Source: Vicia villosa
Taxonomy: Eukaryota; Streptophyta; Magnoliopsida; Fabales; Fabaceae
Reading direction: 5' to 3'
Assembly (NCBI RefSeq): GCF_029867415.1
Contig: NC_081183.1
Coordinates: forward strand, 113,745,061 to 113,809,060
DNA length: 64,000 bases
A program made the translations under genes and the position numbers. Below the pieces are notes generated by a model. That model did not search any database. It saw only the letters and a program-made list of their open reading frames with translations, and was not told the DNA's origin. Below, piece after piece: positions 46,486 through 56,649 of this stretch; within the stretch, counting starts at the first letter, position 1; each line of letters opens with the position of its first letter.

Positions 46486-47278
46486 AAACCTATGAGATTA
46501 TATATATCAGCCTCCGACACTACCATAGGTAGCATGTTAGCACAAGAGGACGAAGATGGCGTCGAAAGAGTCATTTATTATTTAAGTAGAGTATTAAATG
46601 ATGCAGAGACTATATACACTGCTATAGAAAAGCTCTGCCTATGTTTATATTTTTCTTGTATAAAACTTAAATATTATATATAACTAGTTTATGTTTCTTC
46701 ACATTTCGATGTTATTAAACACATGTTGTCAAAGCCAATATTGCACAGTCGAATTGGCAAACGGGCTTTAGCCCTTAATGAGTACTCTTTAACCTTTTTG
46801 CCTTTAAAAGATATGAAAGGTCAAATAGTATCAGATTTCATTATGGACCATGTAGTGGTCGAAAACAATCAGCATTATGTCGAAGTAAAACCATGGAGAT
46901 TATTCATCGATGGTTCTACACATAAAGATGGTAGTGGAGTTGGAATTCTGATAATTTCTCCTGAAGAAATTCCAACAAAACTCAAGTATAGAATCGAAGG
47001 CCCTCTATGCTCAAACAACGAAGCAGAATATGAAGCCTTACTTGCAGGACTTGAAGCTTTGTTGGAATTGGGGGCAACCAAAGTCAAAATTAAAGGAGAT
47101 TCTGAATTGGTGATCAAACAATTAACAAAGGAATACAAGCGCATTAAGGAGAATTTGATTATGTACTTTGTTATGGAAAATAGGTTGCTTAACAAATTTG
47201 AATATGTGGATATAAAACATGTCCCCAGGATAAAGAATCAATAGGAAAATGATCTGGCACAAATAGCACCAGGATATA
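46486..47278 (+). pseudogene. Tat-3 RNase H domains, second duplicate
   Basis: Counterpart of 28447-29240 with the same early stop after the first RNase H (46492-46683) and the second RNase H at 46723-47244. It is split at 47278 by the copia insertion. The bases 47274-47278 (ATATA) are the left copy of the target duplication. Confidence 0.8.
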
Positions 47279-47488
47279 TGAAGGATAGAAAAACACTTAG
47301 AAAGGGGGGGATTGAATAAGTGTGACTTTAAATCTTGGACGATAAAAATAAATTGCACAATTATTTTTATCCTGGTTCGCTGTTAACGAAGCTACTCCAG
47401 TCCACCCCCGCAGAGATGATTTACCTCAACTGAGGATTTAATCCACTAATCGCACGGATTACAATGGTTCTCCACTTAGTCCGCAACT

Positions 47489-47665
47489 AAGTCTTCCAGA
47501 GTCTTCTGATCACACACTGATCACTCCAGGAACAACTGCTTAGTTCACTCCTAAGACTTTCTCTAGAGTCTACTGATCAACCTGATCACTCTAGTTACAA
47601 ACTGCTCAGCCAACTGCCAAGACTTCCTAGAGTATACTGATCACACGATCACTCTAGTTCCTTAC
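47489..47665. repeat. 65-bp subrepeats in the copia LTR
   Basis: Three units start at about 47489, 47553 and 47619, each with AAGACTT..TAGAG followed by TGATCA and GATCACTC. They lie downstream of the TATA box. The same triplet occurs in the other LTR (55658-55834) and in the related LTR at 60856-61030 with the same 64-66 bp spacing. Confidence 0.75.
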
Positions 47666-47887
47666 AACTTAATGTAATCTATTCAAGAGTTTACAAATGC
47701 TTCTTAAAAGCGATAATCACAACTGTGATATTTCTCTTAACGTTTAAGCTTAATCTCACTAAGATATTACAACAGCAATGTAGTGAGTTGATGAAGATTC
47801 TGAGCTTTTGATTGAACAGCGTTTCAGCAAGTTAATTTGAATTGTCTTTGTTCAGGATCGTTAACCTTGCTTCTCATCAGAACTTCA

Positions 47888-47896
47888 TATTTATAG
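47888..47896 (-). promoter_or_regulatory. TATA box of copia 3' LTR
   Basis: CTATAAATA on the minus strand, a good plant TATA box. Its twin in the 5' LTR at 56066-56058 would drive the element's genomic RNA. Confidence 0.55.
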
Positions 47897-48475
47897 GCGT
47901 TGAGAAGATGACCGTTGAGTGCATTTAATGCTTTGCGTGTTCCGTACAGCATTGCATTTAATGTTATACGCTTTTGTCAACTACCTCGAGCCTTGTTCAC
48001 GCTGTGTCTACTGACGTTGCCTTTAGTAGCTATAACGTTCCTTTTGTCAGTCAGCGTAGTCTGCCACGTGTACTTCCTTCTGATCTGATGTTTGTGAATA
48101 CGACGTTTGAATATCATCAGAGTCAAACAGCTTGGTGCATAGCATCTTCTGATCTTCTGACCTTGAAGTGCTTCTGAGCGTGATACCATCTTCTGATCTT
48201 CAGTGCTTCTGATCTCATGTTCTTCTGATGCTTCCATAGACCCATGTTCTGATACTGCTTCGACCATCTTCTGATGTCTTGCCAGACCATGTTCTGATGT
48301 TGCATGCTGAACCATTTGAGACACAACTTCTGAGCGCTGAATTATGCGTACTCTTTATATATTTCTTGAAAGGGAAATTGCATTGGATTAGAGTACCATA
48401 TTATCTTAAGCAAAATTCATATTATTGTTATCATCAAAACTAAGATAATTGATAAGAACAAATCTTGTTCTAACA

Positions 48476-48489
48476 ATCTCCCCCTTTTT
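48476..48489 (-). other. Polypurine tract of the copia element
   Basis: AAAAAGGGGGAGAT on the sense strand directly abuts the 3' LTR start at 48475. This is the expected primer for plus-strand DNA synthesis. Confidence 0.85.
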
Positions 48490-48589
48490 GATGATGACAA
48501 AAACATATATAAATGATATGAATTTGCGATCAGAAAGAGTAGACGGCAAAAGACAAATTACACAGCTATAGCATAAGCATATGAATATG

Positions 48590-48660
48590 TCTCCCCCTGA
48601 GATTAACAATCTCCCCCTGAGATAAATAATCTCCCCCTGAAATAAATAATCTCCCCCTGA
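48590..48660 (-). repeat. 20-bp array of polypurine-tract-like motifs
   Basis: TCTCCCCCTGA (sense TCAGGGGGAGA) recurs at 48590, 48610, 48630 and 48650, exactly every 20 bp. Each unit holds the core of the true polypurine tract 100 bp away. The related element at 61857 has three units instead of four. Confidence 0.85.
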
Positions 48661-48729
48661 AATAAATACTCGAAGAACTTTGATAAAAGACTTCCCTGAT
48701 TATTTCGGTAGAGACGATCATATAAACTT

Positions 48730-49004
48730 CTGCCTTCAGAGAATTCATAGCTTCTGACTTCTGCTTCCATTGGACAGCTTCAGAACTTGAATTTCTTTAG
48801 ATCCTTAGAACACTCACAGCTTCTGATTCCTGCTTCCATCGTGGACAGCTTCAGAACTTGAATTTCTTTGATCTTCAGAACATTCACAGCTTCTGACTTC
48901 TGCTTCCATTCAGGACAGCTTCAGAACTTGAGTTTTCTGGATCTTCTAGAACATTCACATCTTCTGATTTCTGCTTCCCTCGGATAGCTTCAGAACTTTG
49001 AATG
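48730..49004. repeat. 70-bp tandem repeat in the copia 3' region
   Basis: About four units of the type GATCTTCAGAACATTCACAG, CTTCTGACTTCTGCTTCCAT and GGACAGCTTCAGAACTTGAA. Unit starts near 48800, 48870 and 48940 give a 70-bp period. Related to the array at 62093-62436. Confidence 0.8.
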
Positions 49005-50433
49005 TCTACCAACATCACTTCATGCTAGATTTGTATCAGAACATTGTTGAATGTACCAGAGCATCATCAGAGCATCTCTACATCCTGAAATGTTACAGAA
49101 CAAAAACTAAACGACAAAAGTCAGCATGAACGAGTTAGAACATAAAATGTATGTTTGAACACATTATATGAATCAGAGCCATATAGGCTAAAATAATGTA
49201 TCAGAGCAAATAATGTATCAGAGCCATAACATTATATGTATCAGAGCAAATAGAATTTTGTCAGAACAGGATAGACAATGATATTCAAATTCTATTATCA
49301 GTGCTTCTGATTCATTCTTCTTTCTTGCTTCTGATCTCTGAAGCTTGACAGCACTCAGCTTGCTTCAGTTTCCAAGAGCTTATTCCTTTTACAGAATAAC
49401 ACTTCTTATGGTTTTGCTTCTAGTGTTTGCTTCTGAAGATTCACTTCACTTCTTTGTACCTGCAAAACACTTAAACCATGTAGAACTTGCAGTTCTTGTT
49501 AGTGAATGTGTGGGAGCCTTTACCCAGCAACTGATAGATTTAATCAAATCATTTATCATTTATCTTCTCCCCCTTTTTGTCATAACATCAAAAAGAATAT
49601 TAAAAAAGATTCAGATGTATAAAACGACAAAAGAAAACATTTACTGGAATGTAAAACACAAAGAAACTTTTCATTGATTATCAAAAGATATTACAAAAGG
49701 TTCCTATGTTTACCAAGATGAGAAACATTCCTAGCAAATACAAAGTAGAGTTTCCAAAGAGGAAATGACTACAAAAATTAAAAAAATACAACATTCGGTC
49801 AAGAAACTCAACATAGAAGTTGAGCATATCTTCCCACAACTCAAGAAAGTCTTCTGTCTTTGGATGAAAGTTGATAACAACATCAAAGAAGGATCTGACT
49901 TGAGAGGTATTAGAAGAGCCATCCCGAGATGCACAGAGATCTGTCGCCTTTGAGTCATGGAGCTTCAACAGACTTAGGTTGAACGCTAGGTTTTGAGAGA
50001 AGAAATGAAAAACGAGAGAGAGAGAGAGGGAAAAAAAACTTTAAGAGGAAAACAAAGAGATAGGAAACCAAAAACCATTTTGAAGAGAATTTAAAAGAAA
50101 ATAAAATGAAACGAATGATGACTAGCATTTAATGTTACGTGACGTGAGGAGAGATAATAAAGACAAATGAGGTGACTTGCACAGTTACCTATGGTCGGCG
50201 TCCCTTCAACTGCACGCGCGCATATCCATGAATAGTAATGACAGGTTTACCATCCCGAGATAAAACGTAACAGCTGTTTTGCTTTAAAAGAGGTTCTGAA
50301 TCAACTTAGACAATGAAACGTTAGTAATAACCGAATCATAATTTCTAAAAGAATTCAATCAGAACTTCTGATTAAAAAAAAATGTTCCACATTCATTTCA
50401 GAAGATACTCATACATGAGAACTTCTCATCTTC

Positions 50434-53400
50434 TCATTTTGGGCATAAATCCATACTGATGTTCTTCAGAATGAACTTAAACCTATCTTCAGCTAGGGGT
50501 TTTGTAAAGATATCAGCCCATTGATGGTCTGTATCAACAAAGTTTAAAGATATAACACCCTTCTGAACATAGTCCCTTATGAAATGATGTTTTATCTCAA
50601 TATGTTTAGCTTTTGAATGAAGAATAGGATTCTTAGATAAACATATAGCAGAAGTATTATCACAGAATATAGGAATGTTACTCTCAAATATCTGATAATC
50701 TTCTAACTGACTCTTCATCCAGAGCATCTGTGTACTACAACCAGCAGCTGCGACATATTCTGCTTCTGTGGTTGATAGAGCAATGGTTGCTTGCTTCTTG
50801 CTGTACCAGGAGATTAAGTGACTTCCAAGAAATTGGCAACTTCCTGAAGTACTTTTTCTTTCAATTCTGTCTCCAGCATAATCAGCATCGCAGAATCCTA
50901 CTAAGTTGTATTCTTTAGATTTTCTGTAAACTAAACCAACATTAGTAGTACCTTTCAGATACCTTAGAATTCTCTTAACAGCAGTTAAATGAGATTCTCT
51001 AGGATCTGATTGGAATCTAGCACACAAACAAACACTGAACAGAATGTCAGGTCTAGAAGCAGTCAGATATAGAAGAGATCCAATCATACCTCTGTATAAC
51101 TTCTGATCTACCTTCTTACTTACCTCATCCTTACCTAGGATGCATGTTGGATGCATAGGAGTTTTGGCTTCTTTGCAGTCCAGAAGATTAAACTTCTTCA
51201 GAAGTTCCTTCACATACTTGGTTTGGTGAACATACGTTCCTTCTGATGTTTGATTTATTTGTATTCCAAGGAAGTACTTGAGTTCTCCCATCATGCTCAT
51301 TTCAAACTCAGCCTGCATAGACTTAGCAAACTCCTTTCCAAGTGTAGCATTAGATGTTCCAAAAATAATATCATCTACATATATTTGACAAATTAAGATA
51401 TCCTTTTTAAAGGTTTTACAAAAGAGAGTAGTGTCCACTTTTCCTCTAGTGAAACCATTATCCAGAATGAAAGAACTTAAGCGTTCATACCAAGCTCTGG
51501 GAGCCTGTTTCAATCCATACAATGATTTCTTAAGTTTAAAAACATGATTAGGAGACATAGAGTCTTCAAAACCAGGAGGTTGATGGACATAAACTTCTTC
51601 ATCTATATAACCATTTAAGAAGGCACTTTTAACATCCATCTGATAGAGAGTGATGTTATGTTGAGTGGCAAAAGAAATTAATAGACGAATAGATTCTAAC
51701 CTGGCCACTGGTGCAAAGGTTTCTGTATAATCAATCCCTTCTTGCTGACTATAACCCTGAGCCACCAGTCTGGCTTTGTTCCTTACCACTTCTCCTTTCT
51801 CACTGAGCTTGTTTCTGAAGACCCATTTTGTACCAATTATATTGAATCCATCTGGTCTAGGAACAAGATCCCAAACATCATTCCTTGTAAACTGATTTAG
51901 TTCTTCTTGCATAGCAATTATCCAGTCTGGATCTTCTAGAGCATGATCAACAGAAGTTGGCTCGATCAAAGATACAAGACCTAATTGACAGTCTGCATTG
52001 TTCTTAAGGAATGCTCTTGTTCTGATTGGATCATCCTTCTTTCCAAGAATGACATCTTCTGAATGACCGGAGATGAGTCTGGATGATCTTCTGACAAATG
52101 GTTCTTCAGAAATGCTTAGATCCTCCAGAGAAGCTGATACTTGATCTTCCGATTCTTTGCTTCTGAGAGGTTCTGCTTCTGATGCGTTGCTTCTTGGCTC
52201 AACAACTTCTGATATGTCAATATCACAATCTGCAAAATTATCAAACTGCTTTGGTTTTTCAGAACCAAGCTTATCATCAAACCTGATATTGATTGATTCT
52301 TCTACAACCAATGTTTCAGTATTGTATACTCTGTAGCCTTTTGAGCGTTCAGAATATCCAAGAAGAAAACATTTTTGTGCTTTGGAATCAAACTTACCAA
52401 GATGATCTTTAGTGTTCAGAATAAAGCATACACATCCAAAAGGATGGAAATATGAAATGTTGGGCTTTCTATTCTTCCACAATTCATAGGGAGTCTTATT
52501 TAGAATCGGTCTGATAGAGATTCTATTCTGAATATAGCATGCAGTGTTTATTGCTTCTGCCCAGAAATGCTTAGCCATATTGGTTTCATTGATCATGGTT
52601 CTGGCCATTTCTTGAAGAGTCCTATTCTTTCGTTCTACAACTCCATTTTGCTGTGGAGTTCTAGGACAAGAGAAATCATGGGCAATACCATTTTCTTTGA
52701 AGAATTCTTCAAAGGATTTGTTCTCAAATTCACCACCATGATCACTTCTGACCTTTATGATTTTACACTCTTTTTCAGATTGAATCTGAATGCAGAAATC
52801 AAAGAACACTGAATGAGTCTCATCCTTGTGTTTCAAGAATTTTACCCATGTCCAGCGGCTATAATCATCTACGATGACTAATCCATATTTCTTTCCTCTG
52901 ATAGATGCTGTTTTGACTGGTCCAAACAGATCAATGTGCAAGAGTTCTAATGGCCTTGAGGTAGAAACAACATTCTTAGACTTGAATGCAGGTTTGGAGA
53001 ACTTGCCCTTCTGACATGCTTCACAAAGAGCATCTGATTGGAATTTCAGATTAGGGAGTCCTCTGACCAGATTCAGTTTGTTAATCTGAGAAATCTTTCT
53101 CAAACTAGCATGACCTAATCTTCTGTGCCAGACCCACTGCTCTTCAGAAACAGACATAAGACAAGTCACCTTCTGACTCATAAGATCTTGCAGATCTGTC
53201 TTATAAATGTTGTTCTTCCTCTTGCCTGTAAATAGGATTGAGCCATCCTTCTGATTTACAGCCTTGCAAGACTCTTGATTAAAGATTATATCATAACCAT
53301 TGTCACTTAATTGACTGATAGATAAAAGGTTATGTGTTAATCCTTCTACAAGAAGTACATTAGAGATGGAAGGAGAGTTACCAGACTTTATAGTTCCAGA

Positions 53401-53568
53401 GCCAATTATCTTGCCCTTCTGATCTCCTCCGAACTTGACTTCTCCTCCAGACTTAAGCACCAGGTCTTGGAACATAGACCTTCTTCCTGTCATGTGTCGC
53501 GAGCATCCAGAGTCCAGGTACCATGACATGTTGTGCTTTGTCCTTCTTGCAGCCAAGGATATCTGCAA
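50434..53568 (-). CDS. pol: Copia Pol: protease, integrase, RT, RNase H
   Basis: A 1044-codon open frame. Protease active site WYLDSGCSRHMTG has Asp at residue 19. The GAG-pre-integrase zinc-binding part has HRRLGH near 148 and a CEACQKGK. The integrase core shows Asp213, Asp276 and Glu312, a D-D-35-E pattern. RT spans about 560-800 with Asp645 in MDVKSAFLNG and an intact YVDD at 730-733. RNase H spans about 890-1035 with CDADYAGD, STTEAEY and CDNTSA. The protein ends after a WADIFTKPL block, usual for copia. The listed first codon is TTG; the frame is +1 relative to gag and overlaps it, so a Gag-Pol fusion by frameshift or a simple mutation are both possible. Confidence 0.95.
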   Translation of the reverse strand: MQISLAARRTKHNMSWYLDSGCSRHMTGRRSMFQDLVLKSGGEVKFGGDQKGKIIGSGTIKSGNSPSISNVLLVEGLTHNLLSISQLSDNGYDIIFNQESCKAVNQKDGSILFTGKRKNNIYKTDLQDLMSQKVTCLMSVSEEQWVWHRRLGHASLRKISQINKLNLVRGLPNLKFQSDALCEACQKGKFSKPAFKSKNVVSTSRPLELLHIDLFGPVKTASIRGKKYGLVIVDDYSRWTWVKFLKHKDETHSVFFDFCIQIQSEKECKIIKVRSDHGGEFENKSFEEFFKENGIAHDFSCPRTPQQNGVVERKNRTLQEMARTMINETNMAKHFWAEAINTACYIQNRISIRPILNKTPYELWKNRKPNISYFHPFGCVCFILNTKDHLGKFDSKAQKCFLLGYSERSKGYRVYNTETLVVEESINIRFDDKLGSEKPKQFDNFADCDIDISEVVEPRSNASEAEPLRSKESEDQVSASLEDLSISEEPFVRRSSRLISGHSEDVILGKKDDPIRTRAFLKNNADCQLGLVSLIEPTSVDHALEDPDWIIAMQEELNQFTRNDVWDLVPRPDGFNIIGTKWVFRNKLSEKGEVVRNKARLVAQGYSQQEGIDYTETFAPVARLESIRLLISFATQHNITLYQMDVKSAFLNGYIDEEVYVHQPPGFEDSMSPNHVFKLKKSLYGLKQAPRAWYERLSSFILDNGFTRGKVDTTLFCKTFKKDILICQIYVDDIIFGTSNATLGKEFAKSMQAEFEMSMMGELKYFLGIQINQTSEGTYVHQTKYVKELLKKFNLLDCKEAKTPMHPTCILGKDEVSKKVDQKLYRGMIGSLLYLTASRPDILFSVCLCARFQSDPRESHLTAVKRILRYLKGTTNVGLVYRKSKEYNLVGFCDADYAGDRIERKSTSGSCQFLGSHLISWYSKKQATIALSTTEAEYVAAAGCSTQMLWMKSQLEDYQIFESNIPIFCDNTSAICLSKNPILHSKAKHIEIKHHFIRDYVQKGVISLNFVDTDHQWADIFTKPLAEDRFKFILKNISMDLCPK

Positions 53569-55360
53569 TAGGAATAATCTTATCCTTAGGTACCCACATT
53601 TTCTTGGGTCCTTTCTTGTTAGATTTTCTCAAGTTCTGTTTGAACTTGGATTTAACATTGTAAGCAATAGGAGGAATAGCATGATAATTCTTAATGTGAG
53701 TTTCATGATATTTCCTAGGTTGTGTCACATGCTTCTTAGTGTGTGTAATGTGAAAACTTTGTGCATGTGAAGTGTGCCTAATATCATGAGAGTGGCCATA
53801 CTTGAACTGATCATACAATGGCTTGTATGTGAGTTTCATTTCATCAACAGGTTCAAGTTTGTATGGGGTTTCACCCTCATAACCAATTCCGACTCTTTTG
53901 TTTCCAGACACAGCATATATCATAGAAGCTAGCTGACTTTTGCCAATACTTCTAGATAAGAACTTCCTGAAACTTAAATCATATTCTTTCAGAATATGGT
54001 TTAGACTAGGAGTGGATTTTTCTGAATTAGAAGGAGATCCAACATTATTGGATAATTTTAAAAGTTTTTCTTTTAATTCAGAATTCTCCAACTCAAGCTT
54101 CTTTGTTTCAAATTCAAATTGCTTTTTCAGCTTTTTGTATTTGAGACTGATCTGAGACTTGAGTTCCAGAAGTTCAGTTAGACCGGAAACTAACTCATCT
54201 CTAGTAAGTTCAGAAAATACCTCTTCAGAATCTGATTCTGATGTAGATTCTGATCCGTCATCTTCTGTCGCCATCAGCGCACAGTTGGCCTGCTCATCTT
54301 CAGAATCATCTTCTGACTCATCCCAGGTTGCCATAAGACCTTTCTTCTTATGAAACTTTTTCTTGGGACTTTCCTTCTGAAGATTTGGACATTCATTCTT
54401 GTAGTGTCCAGGCTCATTGCATTCATAGCACATGACCTTCTTCTTGTCAAATCTTCTTTCATCAGAAGATTCTCCATGTTCAAATTTCCTTGAACTTCTG
54501 AAGCCTCTGAACTTCCTTTGCTTGGTCTTCCAGAGTTGATTTAGCCTTCTGGAAATCATGGACAGTTCATCTTCTTCTTCAGATTCTGATTCTTCAGGAT
54601 CTTCTTCTCTAGCCTGAAAAGCGTTAGTGCATTTCTTGATATTTGATTTTAATGCAATAGACTTACCTTTCTTTTGAGGCTCATTTGCATCCAGCTCAAT
54701 CTCATGACTTCTCAAGGCGCTGATAAGCTCTTCCAGAGAAACTTCATTCAGATTCTTCGCAATCTTGAATGCAGTCACCATCGGACCCCATCTTCTGGGT
54801 AAGCTTCTGATGATCTTCTTTACATGATCAGCCTTGGTGTATCCCTTGTCAAGAACTCTCAATCCAGCAGTAAGAGTTTGAAATCTTGAAAACATCTTTT
54901 CAATGTCTTCATCATCCTCCATCTTGAAGGCTTCATACTTCTGGATTAAGGCTAGAGCTTTAGTCTCCTTGACTTGAGCATTTCCTTCATGAGTCATTTT
55001 CAAGGACTCATATATGTCATAGGCCGTTTCCCTGTTAGATATCTTCTCATACTCAGCATGAGAGATAGCATTCAGCAAAACAGTTCTGCATTTATGATGA
55101 TTCCTGAAAAGCTTCTTTTGATCATCATTCATTTCTTGCCTTGACAGCTTTGCGCCACTGGCATTTACTGGATGTTTGTAACCATCCATCAGAAGATCCC
55201 ATAGATCACCATCTAGACCCAGAAAGTAACTTTCCAGTTTATCTTTCCAGTATTCAAAGTTTTCACCATCAAATACCGGCGGTCTAGTATAACCATTGTT
55301 ACCGTTGTATTGCTCAGCAGAGCCAGATGTAGATGTAGTCTTTTCACTTTCATCAACCAT
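53453..55360 (-). CDS. gag: Copia Gag
   Basis: A 635-codon frame starting at a clear ATG 74 nt downstream of the primer site. The N-terminal RPPVFDGENFEYWKDKLESY is the copia Gag (DUF4219/UBN2) signature. The middle part is helical with KSLPRRW-type motifs, followed by acidic runs. A CCHC zinc knuckle (CYECNEPGHYKNEC) is at about residues 310-323, and a lysine-rich basic tail follows. The stop is at 53453, with about 116 nt overlapping the listed pol frame. Gag forms the virus-like particle and binds element RNA. Confidence 0.95.
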   Translation of the reverse strand: MVDESEKTTSTSGSAEQYNGNNGYTRPPVFDGENFEYWKDKLESYFLGLDGDLWDLLMDGYKHPVNASGAKLSRQEMNDDQKKLFRNHHKCRTVLLNAISHAEYEKISNRETAYDIYESLKMTHEGNAQVKETKALALIQKYEAFKMEDDEDIEKMFSRFQTLTAGLRVLDKGYTKADHVKKIIRSLPRRWGPMVTAFKIAKNLNEVSLEELISALRSHEIELDANEPQKKGKSIALKSNIKKCTNAFQAREEDPEESESEEEDELSMISRRLNQLWKTKQRKFRGFRSSRKFEHGESSDERRFDKKKVMCYECNEPGHYKNECPNLQKESPKKKFHKKKGLMATWDESEDDSEDEQANCALMATEDDGSESTSESDSEEVFSELTRDELVSGLTELLELKSQISLKYKKLKKQFEFETKKLELENSELKEKLLKLSNNVGSPSNSEKSTPSLNHILKEYDLSFRKFLSRSIGKSQLASMIYAVSGNKRVGIGYEGETPYKLEPVDEMKLTYKPLYDQFKYGHSHDIRHTSHAQSFHITHTKKHVTQPRKYHETHIKNYHAIPPIAYNVKSKFKQNLRKSNKKGPKKMWVPKDKIIPIADILGCKKDKAQHVMVPGLWMLATHDRKKVYVPRPGA

Positions 55361-55433
55361 CTTTTAAATGAAGCGTTTTTCTCTTCCTGAATCTTTTCTA
55401 AACACGGTTAAGTGCTTGCACCTTAGAACCGGC

Positions 55434-55445
55434 GCTCTGATGCCA
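55434..55445 (-). other. Copia primer-binding site (initiator Met tRNA type)
   Basis: TGGCATCAGAGC on the sense strand lies 2 nt from the 5' LTR. It differs by one base from the usual TGGTATCAGAGC complementary to initiator methionine tRNA. Confidence 0.85.
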
Positions 55446-55447
55446 AT

Positions 55448-56644
55448 TGAAGGATAGAAAAACACTTAGAAAGGGGGGGATTGAATAAGTGTGACTTTAA
55501 ATCTTGGACGATAAAAATAAATTGCACAATTATTTTTATCCTGGTTCGCTGTTAACGAAGCTACTCCAGTCCACCCCCGCAGAGATGATTTACCTCAACT
55601 GAGGATTTAATCCACTAATCGCACGGATTACAATGGTTCTCCACTTAGTCCGCAACTAAGTCTTCCAGAGTCTTCTGATCACACACTGATCACTCCAGGA
55701 ACAACTGCTTAGTTCACTCCTAAGACTTTCTCTAGAGTCTACTGATCAACCTGATCACTCTAGTTACAAACTGCTCAGCCAACTGCCAAGACTTCCTAGA
55801 GTATACTGATCACACGATCACTCTAGTTCCTTACAACTTAATGTAATCTATTCAAGAGTTTACAAATGCTTCTTAAAAGCGATAATCACAACTGTGATAT
55901 TTCTCTTAACGTTTAAGCTTAATCTCACTAAGATATTACAACAGCAATGTAGTGAGTTGATGAAGATTCTGAGCTTTTGATTGAACAGCGTTTCAGCAAG
56001 TTAATTTGAATTGTCTTTGTTCAGGATCGTTAACCTTGCTTCTCATCAGAACTTCATATTTATAGGCGTTGAGAAGATGGCCGTTGAGTGCATTTAATGC
56101 TTTGCGTGTTCCGTACAGCATTGCATTTAATGTTATACGCTTTTGTCAACTACCTCGAGCCTTGTTCACGCTGTGTCTACTGACGTTGCCTTTAGTAGCT
56201 ATAACGTTCCTTTTGTCAGTCAGCGTAGTCTGCCACGTGTACTTCCTTCTGATCTGATGTTTGTGAATACGACGTTTGAATATCATCAGAGTCAAACAGC
56301 TTGGTGCATAGCATCTTCTGATCTTCTGACCTTGAAGTGCTTCTGAGCGTGATACCATCTTCTGATCTTCAGTGCTTCTGATCTCATGTTCTTCTGATGC
56401 TTCCATAGACCCATGTTCTGATACTGCTTCGACCATCTTCTGATGTCTTGCCAGACCATGTTCTGATGTTGCATGCTGAACCATTTGAGACACAACTTCT
56501 GAGCGCTGAATTATGCGTACTCTTTATATATTTCCTGAAAGGGAAATTGCATTGGATTAGAGTACCATATTATCTTAAGCAAAATTCATATTATTGTTAT
56601 CATCAAAACTAAGATAATTGATAAGAACAAATCTTGTTCTAACA
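55448..56644 (-). mobile_element. 5' LTR of the copia element
   Basis: 1197 bp, equal in length to the 3' LTR and differing by eye only at two sites (the GATGGCCG/GATGACCG site and the TTTCCTG/TTTCTTG site). It includes the TATA box at 56066-56058 and three 65-bp subrepeats at 55658-55834. Confidence 0.9.
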
Positions 56645-56649
56645 ATATA

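Larger units (their letters stand above)
47279..48475 (-). mobile_element. 3' LTR of the copia element
   Basis: The plus strand begins TGAAGGATAG and ends TTCTAACA (5-bp terminal repeat TGTTA at the sense start). A sense-strand TATA box CTATAAATA lies at 47896-47888. Downstream are three 65-bp subrepeats (47489-47665). The reading frames inside, including one over 47977-48324, come from TCAGAAG-type short repeats and are not taken as genes. Confidence 0.9.
48490..50433 (-). other. Copia 3' non-coding region
   Basis: Nearly 2 kb lie between the pol stop and the polypurine tract. It contains a 20-bp array (48590-48660), a 70-bp tandem repeat (about 48730-49004), a further polypurine-like AAAAAGGGGGAGA near 49567-49580 and a GA-rich run near 50010. 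A 95-codon sense ORF (49968-49681) with a hydrophobic end has no recognisable family; it may be a relic of the 3' ORF seen in the next copia element. Confidence 0.65.
47279..56644 (-). mobile_element. Near-complete young copia element, SIRE/Maximus-like
   Basis: The 9366-bp element is flanked by ATATA (47274-47278, 56645-56649). Its two 1197-bp LTRs differ at two positions by my comparison, both transitions. On the minus strand the order is 5' LTR, primer site, gag, pol, a long 3' non-coding region with tandem repeats, polypurine tract, 3' LTR. Pol has all catalytic residues. SIRE-like assignment rests on the GGGGGAG polypurine tract, Met-type primer site, long 3' region and relatedness to the element at 60646 with a 3' ORF; it is an inference. 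This is the best candidate in the window for recent activity. Confidence 0.9.

Noticed and set aside
47977..48324. A 115-codon ORF recurring at 56146-56493 and in part at 61400-61705
   Set aside because: It recurs because it is inside LTRs. Its QKMV/TSEHG content reflects TCAGAAG-type short repeats, and both strands are open by the same bias.
49345..49677. Plus-strand ORF of 110 codons with hydrophobic stretches, a possible membrane protein
   Set aside because: It is antisense to the copia element in its non-coding 3' region and has no counterpart in the related element.
49681..49968. 95-codon sense ORF as an env remnant
   Set aside because: I see no clear similarity to the 3' ORF at 63080-64000, so it is mentioned only as part of the 3' region.
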